This document shows, one piece after another, positions 12,776-24,564 of a stretch of 64,000 bases of DNA. The notes beneath the pieces were generated by a model. The model saw only the letters and a program-made list of their open reading frames with translations. It searched no databases and was not told where the DNA came from. A program made the translations under genes and the position numbers. How positions within the stretch are numbered: position 1 is the first letter of the stretch; each line of letters opens with the position of its first letter. This DNA is from Phylloscopus collybita (Eukaryota > Chordata > Aves > Passeriformes > Phylloscopidae), in assembly GCA_027886175.1 (NCBI GenBank), contig JAJNNQ010000010.1, positions 4,312,001-4,376,000 on the forward strand, written 5' to 3'.

Positions 12776-15350
12776 CCTAACCCCAAAATTTCTTTTCTGA
12801 TTGTTTATATCTTTTTTATGGGTGAGTTAAACACTGGGCCCTGGGTCCTGTTTAATATGGGAAATGCAAAATCTGGCAAAGTTATCAGGGTAGTATCTTT
12901 AACCTAGATGTACAAACCCCTGATTGATCCATTCTAGGCAAACAGGACCTTTGGATTCCTTCCTGAGGGAGCGTCTGAAGGTCTTCAGCAAACTCTTTGT
13001 GTGATACCTCAACTGCCCTTACTATGGTGGAGTAAAAGCTCTTAATGCCATAGGGAGACTGTGCCAGGGCAGCTATAGTGTCACCATCAACCCCTCTACC
13101 TGAAAATATCTTTTAACAGAAAACAATGTTTTTTCCTGCAAGTTAAAGTCCATTTTGCTAAAACTGCCAAGAAATAAGAAAGAATTGAAATGTGAGACTG
13201 GAGATGGAAATGTCTCCTGCCTTCTACTTGCACTTTCTAGGAGTTGGTGCCCAGTAAAACCTTCTTCTTTTTTGGTGTTAGGAGTGGACCTCCCTTTCTG
13301 GAGTCTGGCTTTGCAGTTGAATAAATCCAAGGTTTCAGAGCAAACTTGGGGGTAATAATGAAAACCTACTTTTCCACAAGGCATTCACTGCTATATTAAA
13401 CAAGTTCACTGAGATATGGTCCTGGGTCTTCAAACATTTTGGTAATGGAGCCACCTTACCCACTTTTCTGCTGATCTTTTGCTGTGCTTGTCCTCAGTTT
13501 CTGACTCTGTCCTGGTGCTGCATTAAGTGATGTGATTAAAATTGTAGCCAACATCTGTCATGTATCTCTCTATTTTTTTTTTCCCCAGAAAGAATCAAGT
13601 AGTTTATTTTGGGATTGCTTAGGGAAGATTTTGAATTCTCTTTTTCACACATTTCCTTCATATTACTGCAAATAAAGCCAATTCACTCCATTCACATCTG
13701 CTTCCAAGTGTCACCAATTTCCTACAAGTTCAAAAACATGAGGCAAGATGGAGATAAAGACCACATACAAAATTTAGCTGCCAATCTAGTTTTCTTTAGG
13801 GTTTATGTATGATTTTATCTGAAGTTGCGTGTCTGGCCATCCAGATTTGTTTTAAATGATTACAAAAAATGCTGGGTCTGATCCTTCATGGGAGAAATTG
13901 CAGAAGTTATTCCAGATGTACACAAATAAGACTGAGACCTTTATCACCCTTCTTAAGTCGTGTAGTTTTCTCCTATTTAACTCAAGGCAAATTGCAGTGA
14001 ATTGTATGGAAAACTGACACTCTCAAAGCTTTGCAAATTGTTAAGGTTATATTATATTCTTACTTTTTTAGAATTTCGTTTGTTCAAGATACACAACTAT
14101 TCCAGGAAGAAGGGGTGAGCACATGTCCCATACACAGTGTAACTGCAGAAAACAGAAATATATAGACAAGCTACCCTCGAGGGCAGGAGGTGGAGGAAGT
14201 TAGTGAAAAAATATAGCACAGTAATAATATCAAAAGAACAGGACAGCAAATTATAGCTGTCCCTGGTTAGATTTAATTGGGTTTCCTTCAATATAGTGAA
14301 GAGTGGTTGAGGATTTTCTTTGCTTGCCATAAAGCTCCCAGCAGTCCCCCCAGACTGTACTCAGCTCCAGTCCCATGGAAGCAAGAACATAATCTTTACC
14401 CACACATCAATACCCAGCTCCCACATCAACCAGAAGGAAGCACGCCCCATTAAAGAGGTTAATTCCCATGTGTCAAAACAGGCTGTATTTGAGGAAATGC
14501 AAGTAAGCATTTTAATAGAAATTTTTAAACCCATTGGGCCTGATTGTCCTCACATTGCTTTAAAGTCAGTGCTGCTCGGTTTAGTTAAACCTTTGTTTTA
14601 TTCTGGAGTAAGCAAAAGGATGATACAAGTAATTCTTTCCTTTTTCCTAAGTAAATGAATGATTTTGATACAACTTTTATCAACCTGGTCTACTTAAGCT
14701 CAGTGAAACTCCCCAATATGGGTGAAAATCAAGCACTATTTCCTGTTTGGCTTGCACTTCATGCTCATCCTTGCAGTGGCTCTGTGCACAGTGTAATGAA
14801 TGTGCAACTTGCACATGGTTGTTTTGCCTGCCCATGCAACCCTCAGGTGAAAAAGCAGAGCACACTTTTACAGATGCAGGTTTTATTTTCCTGTAGCCAT
14901 GCTCCAGGCAAGTTCTTTGGTATTTTCCATCTCTTCCCTATGGAAAAATAGAGCAAGGAGAGAAGCAGGAGACCCAAAGAGCAGACATGATGAACACACA
15001 GTACTGCAAATGCATCCCAATTCGCTCGCTGCTGTGCATGTGTGTGAAGGATCTACTGCCGGGAAATTCTGTCAATACTCTGCCCATATCAGGAAGATTA
15101 AAGGCACTGATTTTTTTCTCTTTCTTAGTGTTGTGTTTCGATTCTATAACTTTTCTCTCTTACATTATTTTCCTTTGGAAAAGGCTTACCCACCATGCTT
15201 CACTTCAGATAAAGACAGGAATCTCCTCATGTTAGCCTGTGTAAGGATGCCCTCTGCTAAATAATGAGTATCAATGATCTCATGTAGCTGTTAATGTAAC
15301 TGCTCTACCAAAATCTGTTCCTTAGAGGAGAGGATCCCAAAGTTCTCTTC
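11275..15350. other. gene-free unique DNA
   Basis: No supported gene. Frames up to about 130 codons occur on both strands without recognisable motifs. A pure T run sits at 12744-12775. From 12030 to 12290 the sequence is complex and CpG-poor; I see no clear motif cluster there. Confidence 0.6.
12744..12775. repeat. T homopolymer, 32 nt
   Basis: Pure T run preceded by a G/T-rich stretch (ggtgttggggttgtggttgg). It gives a false poly-phenylalanine frame on the plus strand. Confidence 0.95.
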
Positions 15351-15358
15351 ATGAGACA

Positions 15359-15580
15359 TCACAGAATCATGAAATCACAGAAGAGTTTGAGCTGGAAGGT
15401 CCTTCAAAGGTCATCTAGTCCCAATGTCCTGCCACGAGCAGGGATATCTTCCACTAGACCAGTTTGCTGAGAGCCCCTCAAGCTGGCCTTGAATGATTCC
15501 AGGGATGGGGCATCCACCACTTTTCTGGGCAACCCATGCCAGTGTTTTACTACTCCCACTGTAAAAAAAAAAAAAAAAAA
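15359..15580 (-). mobile_element. CR1 LINE, 3' end, 5'-truncated
   Basis: Read on the minus strand this is the terminal part of an avian CR1 non-LTR retrotransposon. In plus orientation it begins with the degenerate terminal octamers (tcacagaatcatgaaatcacag), then the highly characteristic segment around 'ctggaaggtccttcaaaggtc' and 'atctagtccc', then the 'gcagggatatcttccactagacc' and 'ccagggatggggcatccaccac' blocks, and stops after 'cccactgt'. No reverse transcriptase coding remains, so the copy is 5'-truncated, as almost all CR1 copies are. It is the least diverged copy here. An 18-base A run (15563-15580) sits at the truncation point, where CR1 normally has only about six A. CR1 has no poly-A tail and inserts without clear long target duplications; none is visible. 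Confidence 0.94.
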
Positions 15581-15719
15581 TCATCATTGGACTTCCATAT
15601 GGGAACCAGCCAAGGGGTGCCCTGGGGCATTGAGGCTCCTCTTGATTTCCCTTTCCTGGCCACTCTGAGGAAGGGGCCCAGCAAGACATCTCCTTTGATA
15701 CAGGCCCTGCCAGGCCTCT

Positions 15720-16105
15720 TGCTTGGGCAGGGAGACGCAGGACGTGGCGGCCCCAGGGCTCTGCACCCCACCAGGGCCGCGCTCAGCCCTGTGGAGGAAA
15801 GGCCTCAATGGCTGCGGCCTCAGCAATGAGCCGGTTGTGCTGAGAAGGGCTCCAGATAAAAAGAGCCTTTGTGGGCCCTGCACAAAGGCCTCCTGGTTGC
15901 TCTCTAAGAGCTGTGCTTGAGCGCTCCTTGGGCGGGCTGGGCTCCTTGGCACGGTGTTAAAGTGGAGCAGGAGGAGCGAGGGGAGCACAGATGTTTTGCG
16001 GGAGGGACGGCCCGGTGTGCCAGCGGTGCCACGGCCCTGCCACAGCAGATAATTCAGCAGCCCCAGAGAGGCCTTTCTCAGGCCTGCCAGCATCATTAGC
16101 GGTGA
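15720..16105. other. GC-rich, CpG-enriched block
   Basis: About 385 bp clearly richer in G+C than the rest of the window, with roughly 17-18 CpG by eye. I estimate about half the number expected from base composition, so it is borderline for a CpG island. It holds several GGGC/GCCC boxes and a CCACCAGGGCCGCG word that partly resembles a CTCF core, but with CC where GG is expected. Long overlapping frames on both strands follow from few AT-rich stops. It could be an orphan CpG island or promoter, or merely a GC-rich patch. Confidence 0.45.
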
Positions 16106-16195
16106 CAAACAGGAAATTGTTCCCCAGCCAACTGCTTAAGTAGATTTACAAGAAGTGATTTATTTCTGTGCCGTTAGTTGCAGCCCCAAAGCCTT

Positions 16196-16239
16196 ATATG
16201 TGTATATATATATGTGTATATATATGTGTGTGTGTGTAT
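16196..16239. repeat. (TA)n/(TG)n microsatellite
   Basis: Alternating TA and TG dinucleotides with TATATG phases, followed by an A8 run. Alternating purine-pyrimidine sequence. Confidence 0.95.
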
Positions 16240-16244
16240 TAAAA

Positions 16245-18335
16245 AAAATTAAATCTCAGAATTTGGCTCATTTGCTGTGAGAAACAAAAATTCTTCCCAG
16301 CCACTTTGGCACAAACTGGTTTTCACAGGCCTGCTATGGTCAATAGCTGTGCTTCTCCTGCATGTCAAAAGTGATATTGAATTATCTGGAGAAGATACCG
16401 AGGATCCTTTTGGGTGGGTGGCTGGCTGGGGTGATGCTGATCTCAGCCCACCTCCTCCTGGTTGAGGGGAGAAGTGGTGACATCCTCTGATGGAGTCAGA
16501 TGGTGCTGCCAATTTGATAATGCAACAGGTGCCCAGTGCACACCCAGGCCATTTGATAATTCACATCAACTAAAGGAAACCAAGATCCAACGATGGATTG
16601 ATGAAAAGAAAACTCAAAAACGTGGCTGCAATTTTCTGCATTGCTTGTTACCTCTCACAAGAACTTCAACACCATCCAGGGCAAATTTGCTTTTTTCTTT
16701 ATTTCCCTATTCTGCTTTGCAATTTTCTTGCTCCAAGGATAAAATTGTGGGGTTTGTTTGTTTGTCTTTTAGATCCCCGGGAAAACCAGGTAATCTTTCT
16801 CACAAGTTATTTTTTAACTTGAAAAAAAAAACCAAACAGACAAATAACTCCCCACTAACTCAGAAGAATTCCAATAATCAATCAAAAACACAAAACAAAG
16901 GACCAGAATGGACACATTTAATTGGAGTTACTTATCACTTCCTATTAGATTCTGAGTTTTTTCAGAGCATAGAGTCAAATTCTGTTTGTAGAGTTCCTAT
17001 TTTAATATGGCCCACTTTCACTTGCCCCTTTGCCGCTGCAATAGTAATCACAAAAAACCAAACAAATGTCAATTTTAGGCCAATTTTCCTTTTTATTCTC
17101 TGAAAATATACTGAAAGACCCCACATTTTCTCTGGTGTTTGGTAACCTGAAAAGAAACTTGATACAATACAATTGCAGCCAAAGCACTATCACTCTGTGA
17201 CATTCAGTTTATAAGGAAATGTGGAAATGTGCAATCCATCCACAGTAATTTAAATGGATGTTTTGATTGGATTATGTAAGTATATTTGTGTTTGCATGTG
17301 CATGTGTGTGCATGCATATATGCCATAAATTGTCAAAAGAGGTCACTCCATAAAAGTGAATTTAAACTTAATTTTACATTCTTGATAAAAGTTCAAAGGC
17401 TAAATTCAGTTTAACCTTGGCTCAGCAGAGCTTTTCCTTCTGATTTTTCAGTCTGATATGAAAATTGCTTGTGAAATAAAGACAAACATAGGTTTGCCTG
17501 AGAAGGCATTAATAATCCGATCCTTACATGTTTGTATAGAAGACAGGTACAATCCAGTGTTGATTGCTTCTTAGCTTCTCTTTGCTTTTTCAGGAAATCC
17601 TGGGAGATAATACCAGGTCATCACAACTGAGCACTGTGCACCCACAAACAAACACTGGTAACTCTGAAGAGCATAGCTCTCGACGGATCACATGTGTGGG
17701 ACTGAGATCCAGGTACACACAAGGAATCATCATTGCAATACATCACTCTCTGCGTTTCACAACCCACATCTGACCATTTTCCCAAACAAATAATTTAATC
17801 TGTATATTACATTGCTTTTTTTTTTTTTTTTTGTTCCTTTTAAAAGGACTTTTTTACAGAGAACCTAAAAGATTATTTTATGAGATAAACTTAATGGTGA
17901 GTTTTCCAGTCTAGGTAAATAAGAATCCCATGGGAACTAGGAATTTTGGGATCCATTCAAACAAACACTGTAAAGTTTTGAGAAATGCCAAGTTCTTGGG
18001 AGATCAGTGTGTGTATGTGTGTACTACGTGTTTGTATAGTCAACAATCTCCGAGCAATATGGTATGCCAGTTATTAATTCTGCTCATTGCAGATGGCTTC
18101 ATTATGTGTATTTAATTTCAGTACTTAAGCAAACACACAAAAGTAGGGCTTACAAACTGCTTTAGGATACGACGGTTATGTACAGTCAAATGAAACAGAA
18201 GCAAAACGGAAACAACTGATACTCCTTGGGCTGGAGGTAAATCTATATTGATGGGATTAAGCCATTCAGAAGCATCCCTCGACTTGAATAGCCCTAAAAC
18301 CACCAATTGCTTTGTTTGTGGTGTCGAGAAGGTAC
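16245..18335. other. gene-free unique DNA
   Basis: It contains the window's longest open frame (213 codons, plus strand, 16462-17103). Its translation is low-complexity in the middle (Lys/Asn/Gln/Thr from an A/C-rich tract at 16820-16905), has no recognisable domain, and has no upstream promoter features. I regard it as chance. T-run at 17816-17832 and a (GT/GCAT)-rich patch at 17289-17325. Confidence 0.6.
17816..17832. repeat. T homopolymer, 17 nt
   Basis: Uninterrupted T run after ttacattgc. Nothing recognisable on either side. Confidence 0.9.
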
Positions 18336-18339
18336 TGAT

Positions 18340-18440
18340 CACTAGAGCCTTAATTTGCCGCAGCAGTTAAGTGCTCCAATTCCTCAGCGCAGTAATTGCC
18401 ACATGTTGAGTGTGCAGATGTCTAAACACGTGGGAGCACT
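18340..18440. promoter_or_regulatory. candidate distal regulatory element
   Basis: A short complex stretch with a TTAAGTG word (18367-18373, NK2-class homeodomain core), two TAATT words, and CpGs at ttgccgc and cagcgc in a CpG-poor context. Suggestive of a conserved element only. Confidence 0.22.
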
Positions 18441-18444
18441 TCCC

Positions 18445-21015
18445 TTTCCTAAAGACAAATGAAGATTTTCATTTTGTTTTGTAAACGTGTCAGGATTTAT
18501 CACTTAGTCATGTGTCATGCATTAGGGTGTTTATACAATACGGCTTTCCGCACCCTGGTCCTGGACTTCTATGATTTCAACAACAAGGCCGTGGAGTAAA
18601 GAGGGTTTGTTAGACCTTCCCCCATTAACCCAAGCCTTTGGCTGGACTAAAGGGAAGCATGAGCTCAGAGTGTCAATGATAAACAGGGTTTTTTTTTCCA
18701 GGAGTGAGACAATTGGGGTTCACCTATGTCCTCAAAGACTGCTTGATAAAACAGACATCATCAGCAAGGCAGGTGGATATTTAAAACAAACCAAAACTGA
18801 AAGGTAAAAATAAAATTGAAGTGATGATGTCCACCAGTAGGTATAATATGTATGGACAGTGTATCTGTCCGTATTACTCTGTGTTAAGTTGGATTTATAG
18901 CCTCCCCTCAGCCTCTGTGTACCACCCAAACACTGAATATCTACTTTTTTAACTTTTTGTATAAGTGGCTACATTTTAAATCGTTTTGAAGTTTGCATAT
19001 GTAACATCTTATCAGAGACAGGACGACTGACAGTAGTAATATTTCTGAAATTACTGTTCGGTAATGGAAACAGGAATGGGCATATGTTGTGAAGTTGGGA
19101 AGAGTCTTGGGCACCAAGCCTGAGGTTTGATTCATCTCTCTTTGGAGCTTGAGGCTGATGTTGATATTGCAACTATGGAGCATCTCCTGGTAGGGCTGAG
19201 GGGCAGATCTGAAATTCATACAGAGCAATGAATGTGTGGTATACTCATCTCTCAGGAAGGTTTTACAGACAAAGCAGAATTAGATTGCAAGAGGCCAAAA
19301 TAGCTAGCTGATGTTTCTAATGAACATTTGAATTTTCTTTTATCTGAAAATAAAGATAAAAAAGCATCCAAGAAGTTAAAAATCTGCCTCTCTGCTCTGT
19401 TACCATTTTGGTGGCTGATACTATTTTGTTTGCAGAAGCCAGGAAAAGAAAAAAAAAAACCCAAACCAATAGTTATTTATCTGTTACAGACAAAGACTGT
19501 AAAGAAATCCAAGAAGAGTATTCCAGCACAAAAGCCTGAACTCTTTGACCTCTCAGGCCTTGGGCCTGGACAATTGGCCAAGCTGGGCTTTTTCCTGAGA
19601 ACTGCCCGAGGGCAAAGGCTGAGAAAAGATGCACATTGTTCATGGCTCCATCCATTAAAGGCAAGGGCTGAAAGGCAAAAGGATCTTTCCAGGTTATAGC
19701 AGTGCTGAGAATGCAGCCTGACACTCATTTTCAAGGTAATGTAATAAAGGGAAAAAAGTGAGTTGTAGAGATCTTAATTCTTTAAAATTTAAAAGCTAAT
19801 TTTGTGTCTTTTAGTCAATTTCCTATGCAGGAAGGAAGAATTTATTAACTGACTTCTGATGTTAAATGGAGTGCTAATGGGCAAGTACAACAATTCAACA
19901 GGTGCCAAGGAGAAATATAGAGACATTATATCAATATTAATCTTAGGGACTCAAAAAAGCCCTGGTAGGGGGTTTTATTAGGCAGGTTGTGATGGGAACA
20001 CTCCTGCCACCTGCAAAGCGAAAAAGGGGTTGGGTTACCCAGTTGGAAGTATTTGAATGTTCACATTGCAAGGTGTTTTAATGGAAGATTACGAATTTTG
20101 TGCCATTGGAAATTGCTGTTTGTTGACAGAGGTTGTCCTGAGGTGGAATTCCTCCTGGGAGAGATTCCTTGGAGCTGCTGTTCTCTGGCCAGGGCAGGCA
20201 AGGCAGCGCTGCTGAAGAGCAAAAGTATTTCCAGCGTTGAACACTCAGCTGGAAACCTGAACACCCATTATTAGTCTGGATAGAAGTCAAAAAAATAGTT
20301 GAACCTGTTAAAAATCTACACAGCCGCTATTTCACAGACTGATCTTCTGCCAGTAAACAAATGCTGACTCTAATGTACTTCTGATTTTGACCCCTGGGTT
20401 GAAAATTTTCTGTATAAACACCAGCTGATGAACAGGTCACTTTGTTTCCAAGACAAGACTCTCACACTCGCGCCCCACACAGCAGGTCCCTGATCCAGAT
20501 AAAAGACTTCAAAATGTCCAGCAATAATTTTCACTGAACAATTTTTTCTTTGTTCCAAGCTGTCAAATTATTAGTGGGAAAGGATTAGCAGGGAAGGGAA
20601 AGTGTTTTTGTCTAAACATCTTATTCGTCTGCAAAAAAAAAAAAAAAGAACCTATTTTGATGTTCTCAGGTAGAAAATTTCCACATTTTACAGACAAAAG
20701 TGTTTGAAAATTTCACAAGATAAATGAGATATAACTTTAAAATGATAAAGCAAAATACAAAGAAAATATTTTGATGTTTCACGGTAATTTTTTTTCACCC
20801 AGCTGCACATATTTTCTTGCTGAATGTGTGTTTTTTGCAGACTAATAGCTTTTTCATTCCATACCAAAACCAGATAAAAAGGAAGGCACAGAAATTCCCT
20901 GGAATTTGAGAACTATTCATCTGTGGCTCTGCTCCTCTTCACAAATACATTAAAATAACAAACAATAGGGATATATGGGAGCGCTGAAATAATAATCAAA
21001 ATTTCAGTGGGAAAA
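18445..21015. other. gene-free unique DNA
   Basis: No supported gene or repeat. Chance frames up to 123 codons. An A-run near 20633-20647 and several A/T-rich stretches. Confidence 0.6.
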
Positions 21016-21020
21016 AGAGA

Positions 21021-21044
21021 TATTCAGTTATTCAGTTATTCAGT
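21021..21044. repeat. (TATTCAGT)3 tandem repeat
   Basis: Three exact head-to-tail copies of an 8-bp unit. Too short to classify beyond a micro/minisatellite seed. Confidence 0.95.
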
Positions 21045-21677
21045 TAACTGGGAACATGCTTCTAAGGGTTTTGACTCTTGACAGATTTACGATTAACCAT
21101 CTTATCTGCCTGGCTCTATTCTTTAATGTTGATTTTTTAGTAACAGAAATGACCTTTGGCAAAAGCGCCCCCCAGTTTGCAGGCTGGGAAGGGATTCTGC
21201 CATGAATATGGCACAAATAGGTGTGGTGATAACAGAGCACCCACAGCCCCTTTGCTGAGGAGGGTTTTGCTGGGTGACAGCCACTGGGAACATCTGAGCC
21301 TGCTGCTGTTTGTAGCCAGGGAATAAACTTCTCCGCTCCCAACATTTCATATTTGGCTTAATTGGAACCACTGCTCAGAGGAGGATGCTCTGAGCGTTGT
21401 CAGCGAAGCGTTTTTGGCCAGCTCATCCCTTTCCAGAGGAGCAGTAGAGATCCCAGCCCTGCTCAGCCCCTTTCCAGAGGATGTTGCACAACCTGGCTGC
21501 ATCACGTTCTTGCTCTGTCATGTCCCTTCTCAAGCAGTGTCGTAAACAGCATCTTATTCACTTCAGTGGCATGTGCAGAGGAGAAGCATCACACGGTGAT
21601 CCTGGGAAGCTGGGGCCAGAAAAGGGAATAAAAACTGTGCAATGTGAATGACACCAGCTCTGGGGCTGCTTGACAGC

Positions 21678-21682
<5 letters not shown>

Positions 21683-21732
<50 letters not shown>
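21683..21732. repeat. T homopolymer, 50 nt
   Basis: Longest uninterrupted homopolymer in the window. The sequence following it (gggatgtgtgtgaaaatgg) has no AATAAA equivalent on the minus strand within 40 bp, so a retrocopy poly-A tail is not supported. True length is uncertain in any assembly. Confidence 0.95.
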
Positions 21733-21733
<1 letters not shown>

Positions 21734-22551
21734 GGATGTGTGTGAAAATGGTAACAGGCTTTATCTCACATGAAGAATTAGTTTCCTGTTCTAATAATAG
21801 TTGTAGTAGTCACAACAATAATCATAACAAAATTCCCCTCAAATGAAATGAATGTTTTCTGGGTTCCAGTGTCATCTAAGTACTCCCCCCACCCCCTTAA
21901 CTCTATAAATCCGAAATAGCCCCAAAGAAACCAGCTCAGTTTCATACATGTGAAAATATGCTGAGTGGGACTGGCAGCATCTCCCATTGCAAATCCAAAA
22001 AGGGATTTAGAAACAACCCTAGGCAACAAAACCCCCAAGATCCGGGAACACCACTGATGGGGTGTGAGGGAATGACGTGGTGGGGAGAGGTTTGAACATT
22101 CAATTTTAGTGTTTAGCAAGACTTTGTGCAAGAAAAAGAATGGTGTCACTTCCTGTAGCTGCTAGATATGTTCAATAAATTTTTATTCAAATATATATAT
22201 CTAAGATACTGAAAAGCTGCTTTCTCTACTCCCTTAAAAATTCCAAACTGTACGACCAGTTCCCATAAATGACTAATCTTATTTCAAATGAAGCTAATTT
22301 TTGGCTAGGTCTTGAGAAGAAAAAAATATTGGATCTGCAACAAAATCCATATTTTTCTCCCCACACAGTATCTTAAAAATGTAACCAGACTAACAGCTTG
22401 TTTCCAGATGATATTAGATGCTCCTTTTGGTTTCCAAAATCCGGTTTTTGTATTTGGTTGTGTGACATGGAGATGGCATACAGGTTCTAGAATTTTTTTG
22501 CCCCCTCCACTTTGTGAAGGTCGGGCTGGGAAATCTTCACAAGCTGCTGGG

Positions 22552-22588
22552 GAAAGAAAAAAAGAAAGAAAGAAAAAAAAAAAAAAAA
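22552..22588. repeat. (GAAA)n and A-rich tract
   Basis: GAAA tetranucleotide repeats running into a pure A run. Polypurine on the plus strand. Confidence 0.95.
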
Positions 22589-22619
22589 GTAGAAAATCTG
22601 TGTATTTAAAGTGGAAGAG

Positions 22620-22715
22620 CACAGTCCTTCCCCCCTATGGCGGCTGGATTTATTGGGTGTCATGATGACACAATGTGTCTATTTGCAGGCGAAGAAAGCC
22701 CCCTACTTAACCTTC
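22620..22715. promoter_or_regulatory. candidate regulatory element with TALE-like palindrome
   Basis: Contains the 13-bp palindrome TGTCATGATGACA (22658-22670), i.e. two opposed TGTCA/TGACA half-sites of the type bound by TALE homeodomain (MEIS/PKNOX/TGIF) factors, followed at once by an ACAATG SOX-type word. CpGs at tggcggc and gcgaag. The palindrome is directly visible; factor binding is inferred. Confidence 0.3.
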
Positions 22716-22979
22716 ATCTTTTTGTGTGTGCACGTACCAGAAGGCACCACACTGTTGCTGGAAAGCAAATAATTAGTGACATGTTCTGTAACACCATTGC
22801 TATTTAAAGCTAAATCAGTGGGTTAATGCTTCTCGAAATGTGACATCCATGAGGGATTCTCACTCCAGCACTGTTAGTCACTTGGTGGTCTCCAGAGTGA
22901 CAGGATCAATGCCCTGAGTTTTAAAAGTCTTGCTTGCAATAGGAAACAAGTGATTATTGGAGATTTTTTTCCTTTTTTT

Positions 22980-23000
22980 GGGGGGAGGGAGGGGGGTGGG
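22980..23000 (+). other. G-quadruplex-forming tract
   Basis: Pattern G6-A-G3-A-G6-T-G3: four guanine runs separated by single-base loops, the most stable arrangement known for DNA quadruplexes. It lies just after a T-rich stretch (22965-22979). Folding is predicted from the motif, not shown. Confidence 0.75.
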
Positions 23001-23395
23001 ATCCTGCAGGCATTGACTCTTTCTGCCCAAAGAGCCCCGCAGGAGATGGTGGTCCCCAGCCCTTTGCTGACCTTCACCCCAGCACACGGCTCACTGCAGC
23101 CCCTCTCCTCTGGGGCAAGGACCAGCAGGAAGAGCACGTGGCATCAACTTCTGGATTGCAAAACCCATGAAGGCAGGGCCCAGGGCTCCCCAGGGCATCT
23201 GCACAGCACTGAACGCCCTGACAGGCTGAAAGAATGAACCCCAAGAGTTTATAATTGCACAGCAGTGATAGAGAGAGAGAGTCTCCAAGGTTGATTTTGC
23301 TAAGGAACTGAAGCAATTCTTCACTAGGGCAAATGACCTGAACAAAACGCTTTGCATGGGTGAGAATAAAATCCAAAAGCACTGAGGAAAGAAAG

Positions 23396-23416
23396 AAAAA
23401 AAAAAAAAAAAAAAAA
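23396..23416. repeat. A homopolymer, 21 nt
   Basis: Pure A run followed by a (GAA)-like purine tract up to about 23437. Confidence 0.95.
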
Positions 23417-23439
23417 CAAGAAGAAGAAAAAGGAAGAAA

Positions 23440-24560
23440 TAAAACAGTCAAATCACATTTTACTTCTTCTTACCCAGGAGACTGACACAGTAGCTTTTTT
23501 TTTCTCCTTCCCATTTTCCATTAAGCTGGTTCTTTAAAACACATCTGAACTTTTCCCATCCTGACGATTCCCACGGACAATTGGCAGAGAATCTAGGACA
23601 ACTTGCAATACTGGGATTTTTTCCAGGCATGAGTAACTTGTTAAAAAGCCACTATTTCCCTAATACTAACAGTAAACAGAGTTCACATCCACATGAAATC
23701 CTCTGTGACCCATCGGGGAAAGTTTTTTGTATATTTATACAGGGAGATATATGAAATCATTTAATTCCTTTATCCATCAAGCACTTGGAACTCAGCATGT
23801 CCGTTTATATTTCACTTACAAAAATAAATATACACATGCATGCCAGGCTAGATTTAAAGGTATCCTTTTCCCCCAGTTGACAGCTCCATGCCTGTAGTTT
23901 TATAAGGGAAAGCTTTAGAAAGAGCAGTATTTAAAGTAAAGTCAGTGAGCCATGTTTTATGTCACGCTGATGAAATATAACTCCATCACACCTGCTGCTC
24001 CTACTACTTTGGGTGGTGGACAACTCTGTTGAGCAGCTATTCCCCAATTTTCTGAGCATTTAGAAAACTTTGGGCAAGCAGAAATTTTTGGACAGATACC
24101 TGCTGTGTAGATGTACTAAGCTTACAATTATTTCAAAACATCCCCAAATGATCACCACTTTTTTGGGACCTGATGATGTGTCTAAATCTATTTTGGAAAA
24201 GGAAATCCAAATTGCAGTAACATTTGAAGTCCATCTCACACCGTGTCCCACCACAGAAATGGGTTCTGCCTGCTCAAAGAAGTTGAAACTATCTGAAAAG
24301 AGATTTAGTCTATTATTTATTTCAGATTATTTAATAGTTTAAAAGTATCAGGAAGCCCTTGTAAAGTGCAGGAAAAAGGACAAACTGAGGTCTGTCTGTG
24401 GCTGAATTTTGGCTGCCATATGGGATGGAGCACATAGGTGCCATCAGTTTGAGCTCAAGTGCCTGGTTTCTGGATTCTCTTTTCAAGTACAGCTACAAAG
24501 GCAGTGTGGATGTTTCCAGTAGGATCATACTCCCTGTTGTAACCCTGTTTTTTGAGAACT
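23440..24560. other. gene-free unique DNA
   Basis: No gene, RNA or known repeat recognised. Chance frames below 100 codons. Confidence 0.6.
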
Positions 24561-24564
24561 GAGC

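Noticed and set aside
13430..13560. Possible SINE tail (cctcagtttctgactctgtcc)
   Set aside because: A single short match, without the 'aaaatg...gtaaag' end or a tRNA head.
15769..15784. CCACCAGGGCCGCG as a CTCF site
   Set aside because: It matches the left half of the CTCF core but has CC where the GG of the core is required.
15584..16108. 174-codon minus-strand frame in the GC-rich block
   Set aside because: GC-rich DNA has few stops. Overlapping plus-strand frames are also open, the composition is Pro/Leu/Ser/Arg-biased, and no family is recognised.
16462..17103. 213-codon plus-strand open frame, the longest in the window
   Set aside because: Its middle is a low-complexity Lys/Asn/Gln run from an A/C-rich tract, with no recognisable domain, no splice-bounded structure, and a length reachable by chance.
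21683..21800. T50 as the tail of a minus-strand processed pseudogene
   Set aside because: No AATAAA equivalent within 40 bp, no recognisable mRNA sequence beyond it, and no target-site duplication seen.
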